Source: a virus. Taken from it: a stretch of DNA of 37,867 bases. Of this stretch, positions 1 to 9,387 are shown one piece after another. Both the position numbers and the translations under genes were made by a program. Below the pieces are notes generated by a model. The model was not told the DNA's origin and made no database searches. It worked only from the letters and a program-made list of their open reading frames with translations. The DNA is taken from positions 1 through 37,867 of the IMG/VR virus record IMGVR_UViG_3300031788_000051; one strand, 5' to 3'. Numbering within the stretch: position 1 is the first letter of the stretch; every line of letters begins with the position of its first letter.

Positions 1-330
1 AGGCGCGGGGAGCTCGTCGTGGATGATCCGGATGGCCTGCTGCGGCGTCTTCGAGTTCCGCAGCGAGACCTCCAGCGCGGTGATGGTGGAATCCTTCTGC
101 GCGCTGGTCTGGTCGCGCGCCTTGATCGAGTCCTGGGCGCCGTCGATCACCTGCTGCTGCGCTTCGACGATCTTCTGCTTCGCGGCGGCATTGGCTTCGG
201 CTTTAACGCGGGCTTCGCGCTCGAGTATCCAGCCGCGCACGAAGCACGCGCTGAGCGAGAAGACGATCACCGCGCAGAGGAAGATCAGCAGGTCGCGATA
301 GCTGAAGGTGGGTGTGGACTGGATGGTCAT
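1..330 (-). CDS. Spanin-like membrane coiled-coil protein (partial)
   Basis: The gene starts at ATG 330 and stays open for 110 codons to the window edge, so its C-terminus is missing. The ATG overlaps the lysozyme stop codon (ATGA), which implies translational coupling. A hydrophobic segment (residues about 13-30, LLIFLCAVIVFSLSACF) is followed by an Ala/Gln/Lys-rich, probably coiled-coil region (about 33-100). One N-terminal membrane anchor plus a helical periplasmic part, directly after an endolysin gene, is the layout of an inner-membrane spanin (lambda Rz). The assignment rests on position and topology, not on a recognised motif. It could instead be another small membrane protein. Confidence 0.55.
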   Translation of the reverse strand, partial: MTIQSTPTFSYRDLLIFLCAVIVFSLSACFVRGWILEREARVKAEANAAAKQKIVEAQQQVIDGAQDSIKARDQTSAQKDSTITALEVSLRNSKTPQQAIRIIHDELPAP

Positions 331-1214
331 GCGGGGTCTCCTGCTGCGGCGAGGAACTGCTGCTCGGTCCAGTGGTTGCGATCGGGGCCCGGGCCCACGC
401 GCGTGCAGTTGGCGGCGGCGGCGTGGAAGTCTGGAGGCGTGGCGGCGAGCGCGGCGAGCAGGTGGCCGAACTCATGCAGGCCAGTGGCGCGGCGCTGGGG
501 CGTGGCGCTGCGGCCGATGCCGAGGTTGAAGGCCATGTCCAGCAGCGCCTGGCGCGCGCGCCAGTGGAAGCTGTCGAAGGCCGGGAACATCGCGCGGAGC
601 TGCGCGAGGAACTCGATGCAGCGCTGATGGAGCAGCGAGCTGATGTCCAGGCTCATCAGCGAGAGCGTGGCGTCACCGTTGCGATAGAAGCGCGGCAGAT
701 GCGCGGGCGGCAGCGCCTTCACGCGCGCGAACTCCGCGGCGACGGCCTCCTTGCTGGCAACGTCGCCCTTCGCGGTGCGGAAGGGCAGAGAGCAGGCCGC
801 GGCGGCGTTGGGCAGCATGTTGCCGTCGGCGACGGTGACCAGACCGACGGTGTCGAGATACATCCAGGGAACGGTGCCTTCAAAGCGCGGGCAGATGTTC
901 AGAACGTAGTCGTCGAGCCATGCTTCAGAGTCAGCGGCCGCGGCGGCCTCGATGGCGCGGATCGCGACGCCGTGGTCACCGCCGGCGTAGACGAAGGCTT
1001 TGAGCAGGTTGTGGGTCTCGGAGGTCTGGCGCTCGATGTTGCGCAGCGCGAGATCGGCCTCAGAGCGCGGGAAGTAGTCGCGGGGCAGGCGGTCGGTGGC
1101 GACCTCCAGCCTTGCCACGCGCCGCGCGAGCGCCTTCACCTGCTCGCGCAGGGTGACGACCGTGACGACCAGGGAGATGGCCCAGCCGACGATGATGGCG
1201 ATGGTGTGGTCCAC
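327..1214 (-). CDS. Phage lysozyme (T4 type) with N-terminal membrane segment
   Basis: This 295-residue endolysin should cleave the peptidoglycan glycan strand. The T4 lysozyme catalytic triad (E11, D20, T26; offsets +9 and +15) is matched exactly by E112 (in FEG), D121 (in LDT) and T127. The helix ALLDMAFNLGIG near residue 225 matches the conserved lysozyme helix. An N-terminal hydrophobic segment (about 4-22) is followed by a charged helical stretch, suggesting a membrane-anchored or signal-arrest-release enzyme. It starts at GTG 1214 with a GAGGGA Shine-Dalgarno site just upstream. A terminator separates it from the fibre gene, so it probably needs its own promoter or readthrough. No separate holin was recognised in the window. 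Confidence 0.85.
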   Translation of the reverse strand: MDHTIAIIVGWAISLVVTVVTLREQVKALARRVARLEVATDRLPRDYFPRSEADLALRNIERQTSETHNLLKAFVYAGGDHGVAIRAIEAAAAADSEAWLDDYVLNICPRFEGTVPWMYLDTVGLVTVADGNMLPNAAAACSLPFRTAKGDVASKEAVAAEFARVKALPPAHLPRFYRNGDATLSLMSLDISSLLHQRCIEFLAQLRAMFPAFDSFHWRARQALLDMAFNLGIGRSATPQRRATGLHEFGHLLAALAATPPDFHAAAANCTRVGPGPDRNHWTEQQFLAAAGDPA

Positions 1215-1417
1215 GGCTTCCCTCCCCTCTGGCAGTGCTGTGGGTGTACCGGGAAAGCCGGAAAGCGGTCAAAAAACAGGCCGGACGCCCCTGGCTGCGG
1301 GGCGTCCGGCGATGGCTCTGGCGATTCTCCGCGACCTCCTTCTTGTCTCCGAATTCAACTCAGGTTGGAACGTTGTTGAGGTTGGGCCAATCGAGTCCGA
1401 GGGCGGGCTGAAGGCGA
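1215..1417. other. Gap between fibre and lysozyme genes
   Basis: About 200 bases without a supported gene. Besides the terminator (1271-1310) and the lysozyme ribosome binding site, nothing was recognised. No convincing -35/-10 pair was found for a lysis promoter between 1215 and 1270. Confidence 0.5.
1271..1310 (-). terminator. Rho-independent terminator after the tail fibre gene
   Basis: Perfect 12-base inverted arms (1280-1291 and 1299-1310, GCCGGACGCCCC) flank a 7-base loop. On the minus strand the hairpin is followed, after four bases, by six T residues (complement of 1271-1276). It lies about 110 bases after the fibre stop codon and ends leftward transcription ahead of the lysozyme gene. 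Confidence 0.8.
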
Positions 1418-4285
1418 CTAATTTATCGCATAGCAAATCGCGCTAGTGTCGCCTGTGACAACTGTGTTAGTTGAGGAGAGAGAATTGATGACGAACGAAG
1501 TACCGGCAGTAACAGTCCCGATTGACGGGACTCCTATAGCCGTGCCTGACGGGCCGCAGTTGGTCAACTTATAGACGCAGTCAGTGCTAGGGGTGCACGC
1601 GCCAGAATAACTCACTGTCTTTGTTCCTGAGACGAGAAAAGTCTTCCCAACCAACGTATTGCCCCGTGTGTAGACGAACCAGTTGGAACCGATGTTGCCG
1701 AGAATCATGCTAGTGCCCGGCTGGATCACGCTTGGCGAAGTAAAGGTGCTGTTGGGGTCAAGCCAACTGGCACCGCTGCCCAAAGCTAGTGTTATGGCCG
1801 AACTGGTCGAGTTGTAGATGAAGTAGGCGCCGTTGGTCCCAATACTGGAAGGGAGGGTCAGCGTCCCGCCCGTCAGATAGATTGCCTGGTCGGCAGAGCT
1901 TAGGGTGTGGGCTCCATAGCTGGCTTGGGCGAGAATGTTCCCATTGAGAACAGAAGAAAACGTGGGGTTCGGATACGTGAGCCCGGTCGGCAGCGTCGTC
2001 GCGCAGCCCGGAACGCCGCTGCTATTCGTGACGATGACGCAGTTGTTTGTCTTGGCTATCGCCGAGGTCGTATTCAATGCGGAATTGTAGAAACCAGAGT
2101 TGGCTGCTCCAGCCAAATTGGATGCGGCGCCGCCTGAAGCTGCGGTGAGCTGCGAGTAGGTCACCGACGACCCGCTTGACCCAATCGAGGATACCGAAGC
2201 TGCCAGCAGCCAGGTTGTCAGCGCGTTGGTGGTGCCGGAGAGCACCTGCACAGCCCCGGAGTTGTTGATGTTGGTAGCGACGTTGTAGTTGGCGGCGCGG
2301 GTGAAGACGGGAGATATTGAGGTGGCTCCGACCGTCGTGGCCGTGTAGACGCCGTTCTGCGACGCGGTAGTCTGGTTCTTCAGCAGAACGCGCTGGCCGA
2401 TGGTGTTGATGGCGATGCCGTCGAGCGTGAAGGCTCCGGTGGCCGTGACGGTGAAGGTGTCTCCAGCGCCGCCGCCGACTTGAGCGTAGGTTCCAGTGAG
2501 GTTCGCGGTAGATGCAGCCAGAACAGCTTGAGCAGGGTTGGAGTTGGCGACGGCGGTGTCGGCATAATTTGTGGAGCTGCACTTCGTCGAACTGTCGAGC
2601 GCGGCTTGCGTCGTGCAGGTGGTCCCGTTTGGGAGCGCCGGAGTGCCACTAAGGCCCGCCGCGGTGGTGGCTGCCGGCACGGTGCCCGTCACCTGAGAGC
2701 CTGGAAGCGAAAGAGCGGAGAGCGTGACCAGCGTGCTGTTGGTCGTCTGCGTATCGGCCGCCGCGGTGGTGGCTGCCGGGACGGTGCCCGTCACCGCTGC
2801 GCCCGGGACGGCCGTGATATTCGTGCCCGCGATCGTCGGGGCGTTGGTGCAGGCAGGAGCTTGCCCTGCGCTGCCGGTGCCCGTCTCCTGAAGCACGCAG
2901 GGCGTGGTGCTTGTATTCGGCGCAACGTACCCGGTCACTCCGGGGGCGGTCTGGTAAGGTACTGACCCGGCAACGCCGCCGGCGATGTTCGCCGCTGAGG
3001 CTATCGTTGTGGGGCAGTCCGTTCCAGTGCTTTGGCATCCTGCGTTCGGGCCAAGGTAGACATGCGTGACGCTGGCGTTACCGAGCTGCACGGTGTTGGA
3101 GGCGGCAACCTGGGCACCGTAGCCAACCGCCGTGGTGTTGGCTAAGTTGCTAGAGGCTGGGGATGCGCCCGATCCGACCGCTGTATTGTTACTGCCGGTG
3201 ACGTTGCTCGCTAGAGCGGCTGTCCCGACACCGGTATTATTTGAACCCGTGGTGGTGGAGGTCAGCGCAGTCTCACCTACGGCAGTATTCGCGTTCCCGG
3301 TGGTGCCTCCGCTGGCCTCGTAGCCAACCGCCGTGTCGTTGTTTCCTGACGAAATGCCCGCACCAGCTTGTGAACCGATGGCTGTGTTGTCGTAGCCCGT
3401 CGTGTTGACATAGAGAGCGGCCAGCCCGACAGCGGTGTCATTGTTTCCTGAAGTGTTCAGGGGCATAACCGCTGCGCCGACAGCGGTATTATCGGCGCCG
3501 GTCGTAGTGGCTGCGGGGACGGTGCCTACATTTACATTGTTGACCCCATAGCCCGATACAGGCACACCAGAGATGCTGGCGTATCCTGAACCGCTGGTGA
3601 CGATGGTGTAGATTACATTCGCCGGCAGCGTTGTTGTCGGCGCTGTCGTGGGGTTGGCAATCAGCGCTGGTCCAGTGCCGGGCGGCATCGCCGACCCTCC
3701 TACCCACTCGCTGTAAACGACGCTCCAGCAAAATTGGGCACTTGTGATCCCTAAAGCGGAGGGAGTGAACGTGTTGACCATGTTGCTCGGCCACGCAAAC
3801 GTATAGCTCGCCGTCTGGTTGAGCTGAACATCGGTGCAGGCACCGGGCGCCCCAGTGGGGATCGTCGAGCTGGTCACATTGCAGGTGAGGTTCAGCGCGT
3901 TGGTCGTATTACCTGTACCGGAGAGTGTCTCCGAGGACGCGCAGACCATCGTATAAGAGGATGTCGCGCCAGCGGGAGAACAACTTCCCCCCACGGGGCA
4001 AGCCGTCCCATTGATTGAAGTGCTCGGGAGAGCCCAGCCGGTTATTCCACACACATACTGCGAGTTGGGCGTGGTCGCCGTATCGAGAAACGGCTGGTCA
4101 TAGTTGGCGGAGTTGCACGCGACGCCGAGCGAGGACGGTGTCCCCGCGCCGGAGAGCTTGGCCCAGCGGATGTCTGTGGCGGGATTGACCTGGGCGTGCG
4201 CCGGCGCGCAGAACGACGCGCCCATGCAAGCAGCAGCGGCGGCGAAGAGGAAGAGCTTACGAAGGATAGATGACGAGCGCGCCAT
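1418..4285 (-). CDS. Tail fibre / adhesin with signal peptide and NTAVG repeats
   Basis: This 955-residue protein is probably a receptor-binding fibre. The start at ATG 4285 has a strong AGGAG site nine bases upstream. The N-terminus looks like a Sec signal peptide: positive residues (RSSSILRK), a hydrophobic core, and an APAHA cleavage-like motif near residues 27-31. Residues about 262-400 hold repeats of the (N/D)NTAVG type, like the left-handed roll repeats of YadA heads. Residues about 600-720 resemble a common fibre domain (GDTFTVTATGAFTLDG, QRVLLKNQT, NGVYTAT). GTVPAATT peptides recur three times. The start overlaps the upstream gene by 29 bases. A signal peptide is unexpected for a virion protein, so it may instead be a lysogeny-expressed adhesin. 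Confidence 0.75.
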   Translation of the reverse strand: MARSSSILRKLFLFAAAAACMGASFCAPAHAQVNPATDIRWAKLSGAGTPSSLGVACNSANYDQPFLDTATTPNSQYVCGITGWALPSTSINGTACPVGGSCSPAGATSSYTMVCASSETLSGTGNTTNALNLTCNVTSSTIPTGAPGACTDVQLNQTASYTFAWPSNMVNTFTPSALGITSAQFCWSVVYSEWVGGSAMPPGTGPALIANPTTAPTTTLPANVIYTIVTSGSGYASISGVPVSGYGVNNVNVGTVPAATTTGADNTAVGAAVMPLNTSGNNDTAVGLAALYVNTTGYDNTAIGSQAGAGISSGNNDTAVGYEASGGTTGNANTAVGETALTSTTTGSNNTGVGTAALASNVTGSNNTAVGSGASPASSNLANTTAVGYGAQVAASNTVQLGNASVTHVYLGPNAGCQSTGTDCPTTIASAANIAGGVAGSVPYQTAPGVTGYVAPNTSTTPCVLQETGTGSAGQAPACTNAPTIAGTNITAVPGAAVTGTVPAATTAAADTQTTNSTLVTLSALSLPGSQVTGTVPAATTAAGLSGTPALPNGTTCTTQAALDSSTKCSSTNYADTAVANSNPAQAVLAASTANLTGTYAQVGGGAGDTFTVTATGAFTLDGIAINTIGQRVLLKNQTTASQNGVYTATTVGATSISPVFTRAANYNVATNINNSGAVQVLSGTTNALTTWLLAASVSSIGSSGSSVTYSQLTAASGGAASNLAGAANSGFYNSALNTTSAIAKTNNCVIVTNSSGVPGCATTLPTGLTYPNPTFSSVLNGNILAQASYGAHTLSSADQAIYLTGGTLTLPSSIGTNGAYFIYNSTSSAITLALGSGASWLDPNSTFTSPSVIQPGTSMILGNIGSNWFVYTRGNTLVGKTFLVSGTKTVSYSGACTPSTDCVYKLTNCGPSGTAIGVPSIGTVTAGTSFVINSLSSTNTVVTGDTSAICYAIN
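2654..2794 (-). repeat. Direct repeat inside the fibre gene
   Basis: A segment of about 38 bases at 2654-2692 recurs nearly unchanged at 2757-2794. Both encode VTGTVPAATTAA-type peptides. A weaker third copy lies near 3501-3530. The pattern suggests expansion by internal duplication. Confidence 0.7.
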
Positions 4286-5108
4286 GGTGATCTCCTGATT
4301 GCAGGGGTGTGGTCCAACTGAAGGCGTTGGCGGTGCTGAAGGTGTAGGCGGAGGGGTCGACGGGCGTATCGTTGCGAAACATCACCACCACCTGCAGCGG
4401 CGTGCCGGGGATGGTGTAGGCGTTGCTCGTGCCGTCGATGGCGCCGGAGATCTGGTTGGCGCCGGTCTGTCCGTTGGAGAGGTAGTGCATGACCCCCGGG
4501 CTCACGCCGGGAGGCCCCTGCGGCCCGGGGGGACCCATCTGCACGATGGCCTGCCCAGCGACGTTGGGGGTGAAGGTGTCGAGGCTGAAGACCGGCCCGC
4601 TGGGCTGCACCAGGCGCAGCACGTAGATGGGGACACCGACGGCGTTCGCGATGGTGATGCGATAGCAGATGTTCGCTGGCCGGGTGAGCGTCGTGTCCGG
4701 CACCACGCTGCCGGCCGGGATCGCGCCGGAGGTCACAGCCCAGCTCGCGGCCGCGGTAGTGATGGGGCCACCGGCCGCCGATCCCACCGTCGCGGTGATG
4801 GGGTGGTCGTTGCCGTCGGTGGGCTGCACGGAGACCGTCCCGTTGGCCAGCAGGATGCCGGTGTCATCCTGGATGTTGAGCGCGGTCAGCAGCGTGTAGC
4901 CCAGCGGCACGGCGACAAGCTGGACCAGGGCGCCGCTGACCGTGGCGTTGGCGCTGAGGGTGAGTGGGCTGAGGATGGTGATGGTCGCGGCGGAGGGCAC
5001 GCCTGCGCCGACCATGCGCTGACCGATCGCGAGGCCGACAATGGAAGACGGCGACGCGATGACGTTGCTGCCGCTGGTGAGCGTGCCTGTGATGACGACC
5101 GCTTGCAT
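4257..5108 (-). CDS. Tail fibre-associated protein with collagen-like segment
   Basis: This 283-residue virion protein lies between the tail tip and the fibre. Residues 5-65 form a module shared with gpL and the tube protein of this phage (SPSSIVGLAIGQ and LSPLTLSANAT). The middle looks like a beta-sandwich domain. A short collagen-like triplet run (GPPGPQGPPG, near residue 195) precedes a C-terminal domain ending in a beta-rich region (YTFSTANAFSWTTPL). Collagen-like runs in phage fibres usually drive trimerisation. The gene starts at ATG 5108, and its last 29 bases overlap the start of the fibre gene, suggesting coupling. Its role as an adaptor or short fibre is inferred. Confidence 0.7.
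   Translation of the reverse strand: MQAVVITGTLTSGSNVIASPSSIVGLAIGQRMVGAGVPSAATITILSPLTLSANATVSGALVQLVAVPLGYTLLTALNIQDDTGILLANGTVSVQPTDGNDHPITATVGSAAGGPITTAAASWAVTSGAIPAGSVVPDTTLTRPANICYRITIANAVGVPIYVLRLVQPSGPVFSLDTFTPNVAGQAIVQMGPPGPQGPPGVSPGVMHYLSNGQTGANQISGAIDGTSNAYTIPGTPLQVVVMFRNDTPVDPSAYTFSTANAFSWTTPLQSGDHHGALVIYPS
4914..5096 (-). repeat. Shared virion module, copy 1
   Basis: Encodes residues 5-65 of the collagen-like fibre protein. It aligns with copies at 9959-10138 and 17159-17335 around GLAxGQ, GxPxxxTI and LSPLTxSANAT. Nucleotide similarity to copy 3 is visible too: GTGGCGTTGGCGCTGA occurs in both on the plus strand. Confidence 0.8.
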
Positions 5109-5139
5109 GGGGTGTTATCCCCCGCTGCTCACAAATCGG

Positions 5140-8100
5140 TCAAAACGCCGGGACGGGCGACGTGATCGGGGCGCCAAATGCGCGCCCGTAAGTCGAGGGC
5201 GAGCCGTCGATCGCGACCTGGTAGCCGCCCGGTGTGAGCGGAACCCTTCCGTCCTGCTTGCAGAAGGCGTCGGCGAAGGGGTCGTACGCGGCCGACAGGA
5301 TGGTCTGCGGGAGAGTGACTGTCGTGATGGGAATCCCCGGCAGCGTGAGGATGCTGGCTGTGCCGGCCGGCGTGGTCGGCGTCGCGAGCTTGATGCCGCC
5401 GTTGACCACGTCGAAGTACAGGAACGCCCAGTAGATGGTGCCCGACGTCGATGAGAGCCCCCAGGTGTAAACCGAGCCGTTCTGCACATAGGTAATGCCG
5501 CCGTCAGGCCACAGGATCACGATGTTGGTCCATGCGATGTAGATGGTGTTCGAGCTGGGGCCGCTGAGGTAGGTGACTGAGCCTGTGAAGGTCGGCAGCG
5601 TGCTGCCCTGCACGCGCAGCCCGGTGCTGCTGCCGGTGGTGAACAGGTCGTCGATCTGGCCCCTGGCATCGATGTCTGCCCAGAAGCTGGGGACGGTCTG
5701 GCCGACGGCGGGGATCTCCAGCAGGAAGTGGCTCAGCGTAACGATGCTGCCCACCGGAATACTGAGTCCGCTGCCGGCGAACGACGCGGCCACCACGACC
5801 TGCACGGTGCCGACGGGGATGGTCACCGGCGCGGTGTTGAACCGCGTGAGCGTTGGTTGGATTCCGCTGAGCGGGCAGCTCACCGTCTGCGTGCTAATCG
5901 TGGCGCCGGCAGAGTTATTGAAGAAGATCGCCAGAACCACGTTGCCCACGTTGGGCGCGGTGGAGACCAGGCACGAGTCCTCCACGTAAGCCGAGAGCAT
6001 CAACACATCGCCCACCGCCCACTTCGACGGCTGCACCACCTGGAAGAGGAAGCCCGCGGCGGCGGTGAGTGCAGCACCGGCGACGGTGTAGAAGGCCTCG
6101 CCGTCGTTGCCGTCGTCCCAGGTGAGGGTGTCGCCCCCGCGCTGCGCGAGGTTCCAGAAGGTGAAGCCTGACGCGAAGTTCGAGCCCAGCAGCAGGTTCG
6201 CTGCGATGCCCACGGCTTCAATCGTCACCTTCGGCGCGGTGGTGAACGCCGCGTAGGTGTCATTCACGTCATAGCCGACGACATAGTACGTGACCGTGGT
6301 GAGCGGAACCTGCTGCGCCTGCCACGTCGTGGGCGCGCCCGGCAGCCGCGCGACCATCTGAGGCAGACCTCCGGCGCCGTAGCTCGCATAGATGGCCACG
6401 CCCGCGGTGTCTGGGCCGTTCTGCCAGCTCAGGCTGGCGAAGCTCACGTTCGAGCCCAGCACCCACTGGAAGATCTCCGTGCCGGTGAGGTTGGTGACGC
6501 CGGGGTTGGTCACCACCACCGCCGAAGTCTCGCCGATCAGCGGCGTGCCGATGTCGTAGCAGTCGGCGTCATAGTCAATCCAGTCGATGGTGCTGCGCAG
6601 CTCGCTGGCGCGGCGGATCTGCATCACGCGCACCCACTTCACCGCTCCGGAGACGCCGTAGATGTAGAGCGCATAGTCGTCGGGCGTCTGCTCCAGTGGC
6701 GTGGCCAGGACCAGCGCGCCGGTCACGGGATCGATGCCGCTTACCGCGACGGTCTCCAGCACGTCGGTGTCGAAGAGCGCGAAGCTCTGCCCACCTGCAG
6801 GTGTAAAGCCCGTCGCCGGCGTCACTGTGATCTGGTTCACATTCGACGCGGTGATGACGCAGTCCTCGCCGTTCAGCACCGCGCGCGTGACGCGGTTGAC
6901 ATTGTCGAACGCGGAGAGCGTGAGCACCCAGGCGCCCGACGTCGTGGAGACGCTGCTGACCGTGCCCGCGTAGCGTTGCACGGCCGCGTGTTGCACCATC
7001 ACGCTGTAGCTGGTGCCGCCGACGAACGGGATGTCGTCGCGGTCCAGCAGCAGCCGCGTCGTCGTCGAGCCGGGGAGCGTGCGGCCGCCGAAGCCCCACT
7101 GCGGAACGTCATGCTGCAACGCGATCACGTTGAACGGCCGGCAGGCGATGCCATCCGTGTCGGTCTTGAAACTCCCCGAGCGCAGCAGGAACTCTGTGCT
7201 CCGCTGCTTGAAGCGCGCGAAGTGCCACGCCTGCGCCGGGATGGTGATGCCCTTGCCGCGGATGCGCGTGTTCTTGATGATGACGCCCGCGTCCTGCTGC
7301 GCGGGGTCCATGTAGACCAGCGGGTTGTCCTCCTTGTAGGAGCGTGTGGAGTCCGCGAACTGCACCTCGATCTGGTTGCTGCGGTCGGCGAGTTGCAGCC
7401 AGATCTCACTGAAGCTGTCCTGCAAGATGTTGCCGACGGTGAACATCTGCACCGGCGCCGCGACGGCCTGGTCGGTCGCCACGCCGTAGTCCAGCCCCAG
7501 CGGCACGATCGCCGCGCGCGACATTGCCGTGACCACGCCGAGCTGCTCCCACAAGTTGGACTCGTTATCGAAGACGCCGTTGAAGACGTGCAGCCGGATG
7601 CTGTTGCCGTTGCCGTCCGGGACCAGCGTGTCGTTCAGCTCCGCCCACGCGATCCACTCGTCGATGTAGCGCTCGAGGTTGGCCGCGGCGATGCCCGCGA
7701 AGCCGGGACCTCCAGCTCCCGCGCCGCCGCCGTAGAGATCGTCGAGCATCATGTCGGCCGAGACGCACGCCGGGTTGTCTTCCTCAAAGGCCAGCAGCGC
7801 CGCGGGCATCACGCCGGTGTCCACAGAGCGCAGACCGTGCTGCACCAGCGCGGTGACGTTCAGGCTGGAGCCGTTGAGCTGGCTGGTGGCCAGCGCGCGG
7901 ATGCCCAGCAGGATCAGGTTGGGGTAAGCGAGATCGAGCAGCGCGATCTCATTGACGCTGTGGACCCACATATCCTGCCCGATGGTCGGTGACCAGTTGT
8001 CGCCGAAGGGCACATTGTCATGCAGGCGCGTGCAGCCGTACTTGGTGATGCGGACGTCATAGATGCCCGGCGCCAGCCCGAGGATCTGCGTGCGGTTGTA

Positions 8101-9387
8101 GCACGGCGTGGTCTGCGCGGCGACGAAGTCCTGGTACCCGGCCGTCCAGTCGATCACATCGACATAGTTCATGTTCAGGTCGAGGAGCTGCCACTCGCCC
8201 TGCACCGTGTGCGAGCTGGTGGCGTGGTTGCCGTTGGGCTGATAGGTGGTGACGGTCTCGGTCGCGGTGTAAGGGTCGCCGGGGTTATGCGGGCCGTTGT
8301 CCAGCGCGTAGACCACACCGGAGCTGGGCGGCAGGTCGGTGGCCACCGCGCCCCACGCGTAGGGCAGGTAAGCCGAGCCGTCGAGATGATAGTCGTAGAT
8401 GCTGGCCGTGGTGCGCGGCTGGAGCACCGGCAGCCAAACGCCCGAGCCATGCAGCGAGTACTCGACCAGGTAGGTGATCACCGCGGGGATGATGTTGCCG
8501 TCATTGGTGTTGACGAAGATGCCGTCCGGGAACTGGATGTCCACCTGCAACGCCTGGGTCAGGTCGCCGGTTCCGGGTACCACCACCGGCACGCCGGCGA
8601 GACACTGCGTGTCCTGCGGATAGCCGTTGACGATGCGGTTGAAGTTCGAGATCTCGGTCTGGGAGTTGGTGCCGAGCCGGACGTAGTACTGCACATTCTG
8701 GTAGCTCGAAATGTCCTTGCCGTTGATCTGGATAGAAGAGAGCGCGCGCGCCGGCCCAAAGCCGAAGCACACCAGCACGTTGATGTACTGGTCGCTGCCG
8801 GCGAGGTCCGTGAAGCTGGAGATGATATTGCCGCCCCAGCGGAAGGTGCCATTGCCTTTGGGGATGACGACGCCCGACTGCGCCAGCGATCGCGGACCGT
8901 CAGGATCGTAGCTGGCCGAGGTTCCCTTGTTGCTGGGCTGCGATGAGCCGAACGCGGAGAGGATCAGGCTGCCCGCGATGCTGACTGCGCCGCCCAGCAA
9001 CGCGGAGGTCATCGCGACGGTCAGGCCGAAGAGGGCCACGCCGGCGCCCGCGGTGAGCACCGTGGTGACCACAGCCGCGGCCATGATGGCGATCGACGCC
9101 AGCGTGCGCAGCAGGCTGCCGCCGGCAACGCCCGGCACGATGACGATGGTGCTGCACTCCGGAGGCGTAATCTCGGTCCACATCGAGCGGCCCCAGACGT
9201 GGCCGTTGAGCGAGACGGTGACGTTCCGCGCCCAGGTCTCGTAGCCTTCCTTCGGTGCCGGCGCGAAGCGCAGCTCCCAGTCGTCGCGCATCAGCTCGTC
9301 GAGCGTGTGCTGCCAGCCGTCGAGCGTGCGGCGCTCGGTGCCTTCGCTGGGCTGGAGCGGATTGGTGACGCGGATGATGGTTACCAT
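5140..9387 (-). CDS. Tail tip protein J with gpI-like N-terminus
   Basis: This 1415-residue protein is the host-specificity hub at the tail tip (lambda gpJ family). I start it at ATG 9387 (VTIIRVTNPLQ); the frame is open further upstream, but there it only shadows the NlpC/P60 gene. Residues 1-200, with a Gly/Ala-rich hydrophobic stretch (93-145) and ASYDPDGPRSLAQSG, resemble lambda gpI, which is otherwise missing. A central gpJ-like body follows (about residues 200-1000, including QYINVLVCFGFGPA), then fibronectin-like and beta-rich domains. It overlaps the gpK gene by seven bases. Position directly after gpK fits gpJ. Confidence 0.85.
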   Translation of the reverse strand: MVTIIRVTNPLQPSEGTERRTLDGWQHTLDELMRDDWELRFAPAPKEGYETWARNVTVSLNGHVWGRSMWTEITPPECSTIVIVPGVAGGSLLRTLASIAIMAAAVVTTVLTAGAGVALFGLTVAMTSALLGGAVSIAGSLILSAFGSSQPSNKGTSASYDPDGPRSLAQSGVVIPKGNGTFRWGGNIISSFTDLAGSDQYINVLVCFGFGPARALSSIQINGKDISSYQNVQYYVRLGTNSQTEISNFNRIVNGYPQDTQCLAGVPVVVPGTGDLTQALQVDIQFPDGIFVNTNDGNIIPAVITYLVEYSLHGSGVWLPVLQPRTTASIYDYHLDGSAYLPYAWGAVATDLPPSSGVVYALDNGPHNPGDPYTATETVTTYQPNGNHATSSHTVQGEWQLLDLNMNYVDVIDWTAGYQDFVAAQTTPCYNRTQILGLAPGIYDVRITKYGCTRLHDNVPFGDNWSPTIGQDMWVHSVNEIALLDLAYPNLILLGIRALATSQLNGSSLNVTALVQHGLRSVDTGVMPAALLAFEEDNPACVSADMMLDDLYGGGAGAGGPGFAGIAAANLERYIDEWIAWAELNDTLVPDGNGNSIRLHVFNGVFDNESNLWEQLGVVTAMSRAAIVPLGLDYGVATDQAVAAPVQMFTVGNILQDSFSEIWLQLADRSNQIEVQFADSTRSYKEDNPLVYMDPAQQDAGVIIKNTRIRGKGITIPAQAWHFARFKQRSTEFLLRSGSFKTDTDGIACRPFNVIALQHDVPQWGFGGRTLPGSTTTRLLLDRDDIPFVGGTSYSVMVQHAAVQRYAGTVSSVSTTSGAWVLTLSAFDNVNRVTRAVLNGEDCVITASNVNQITVTPATGFTPAGGQSFALFDTDVLETVAVSGIDPVTGALVLATPLEQTPDDYALYIYGVSGAVKWVRVMQIRRASELRSTIDWIDYDADCYDIGTPLIGETSAVVVTNPGVTNLTGTEIFQWVLGSNVSFASLSWQNGPDTAGVAIYASYGAGGLPQMVARLPGAPTTWQAQQVPLTTVTYYVVGYDVNDTYAAFTTAPKVTIEAVGIAANLLLGSNFASGFTFWNLAQRGGDTLTWDDGNDGEAFYTVAGAALTAAAGFLFQVVQPSKWAVGDVLMLSAYVEDSCLVSTAPNVGNVVLAIFFNNSAGATISTQTVSCPLSGIQPTLTRFNTAPVTIPVGTVQVVVAASFAGSGLSIPVGSIVTLSHFLLEIPAVGQTVPSFWADIDARGQIDDLFTTGSSTGLRVQGSTLPTFTGSVTYLSGPSSNTIYIAWTNIVILWPDGGITYVQNGSVYTWGLSSTSGTIYWAFLYFDVVNGGIKLATPTTPAGTASILTLPGIPITTVTLPQTILSAAYDPFADAFCKQDGRVPLTPGGYQVAIDGSPSTYGRAFGAPITSPVPAF

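Noticed and set aside
312-1379. Plus-strand frame opposite the lysozyme
   Set aside because: The lysozyme frame has an exact catalytic triad; the plus frame is low-complexity shadow.
3060-3510. Possible CRISPR-like repeat pattern
   Set aside because: The repetition is codon-level (NTAVG peptides) inside the fibre gene, with variable spacing and no constant repeat length.
1418-4285. Diversity-generating retroelement target in the fibre
   Set aside because: No reverse transcriptase, template repeat or adenine-biased variable region was found in the window.
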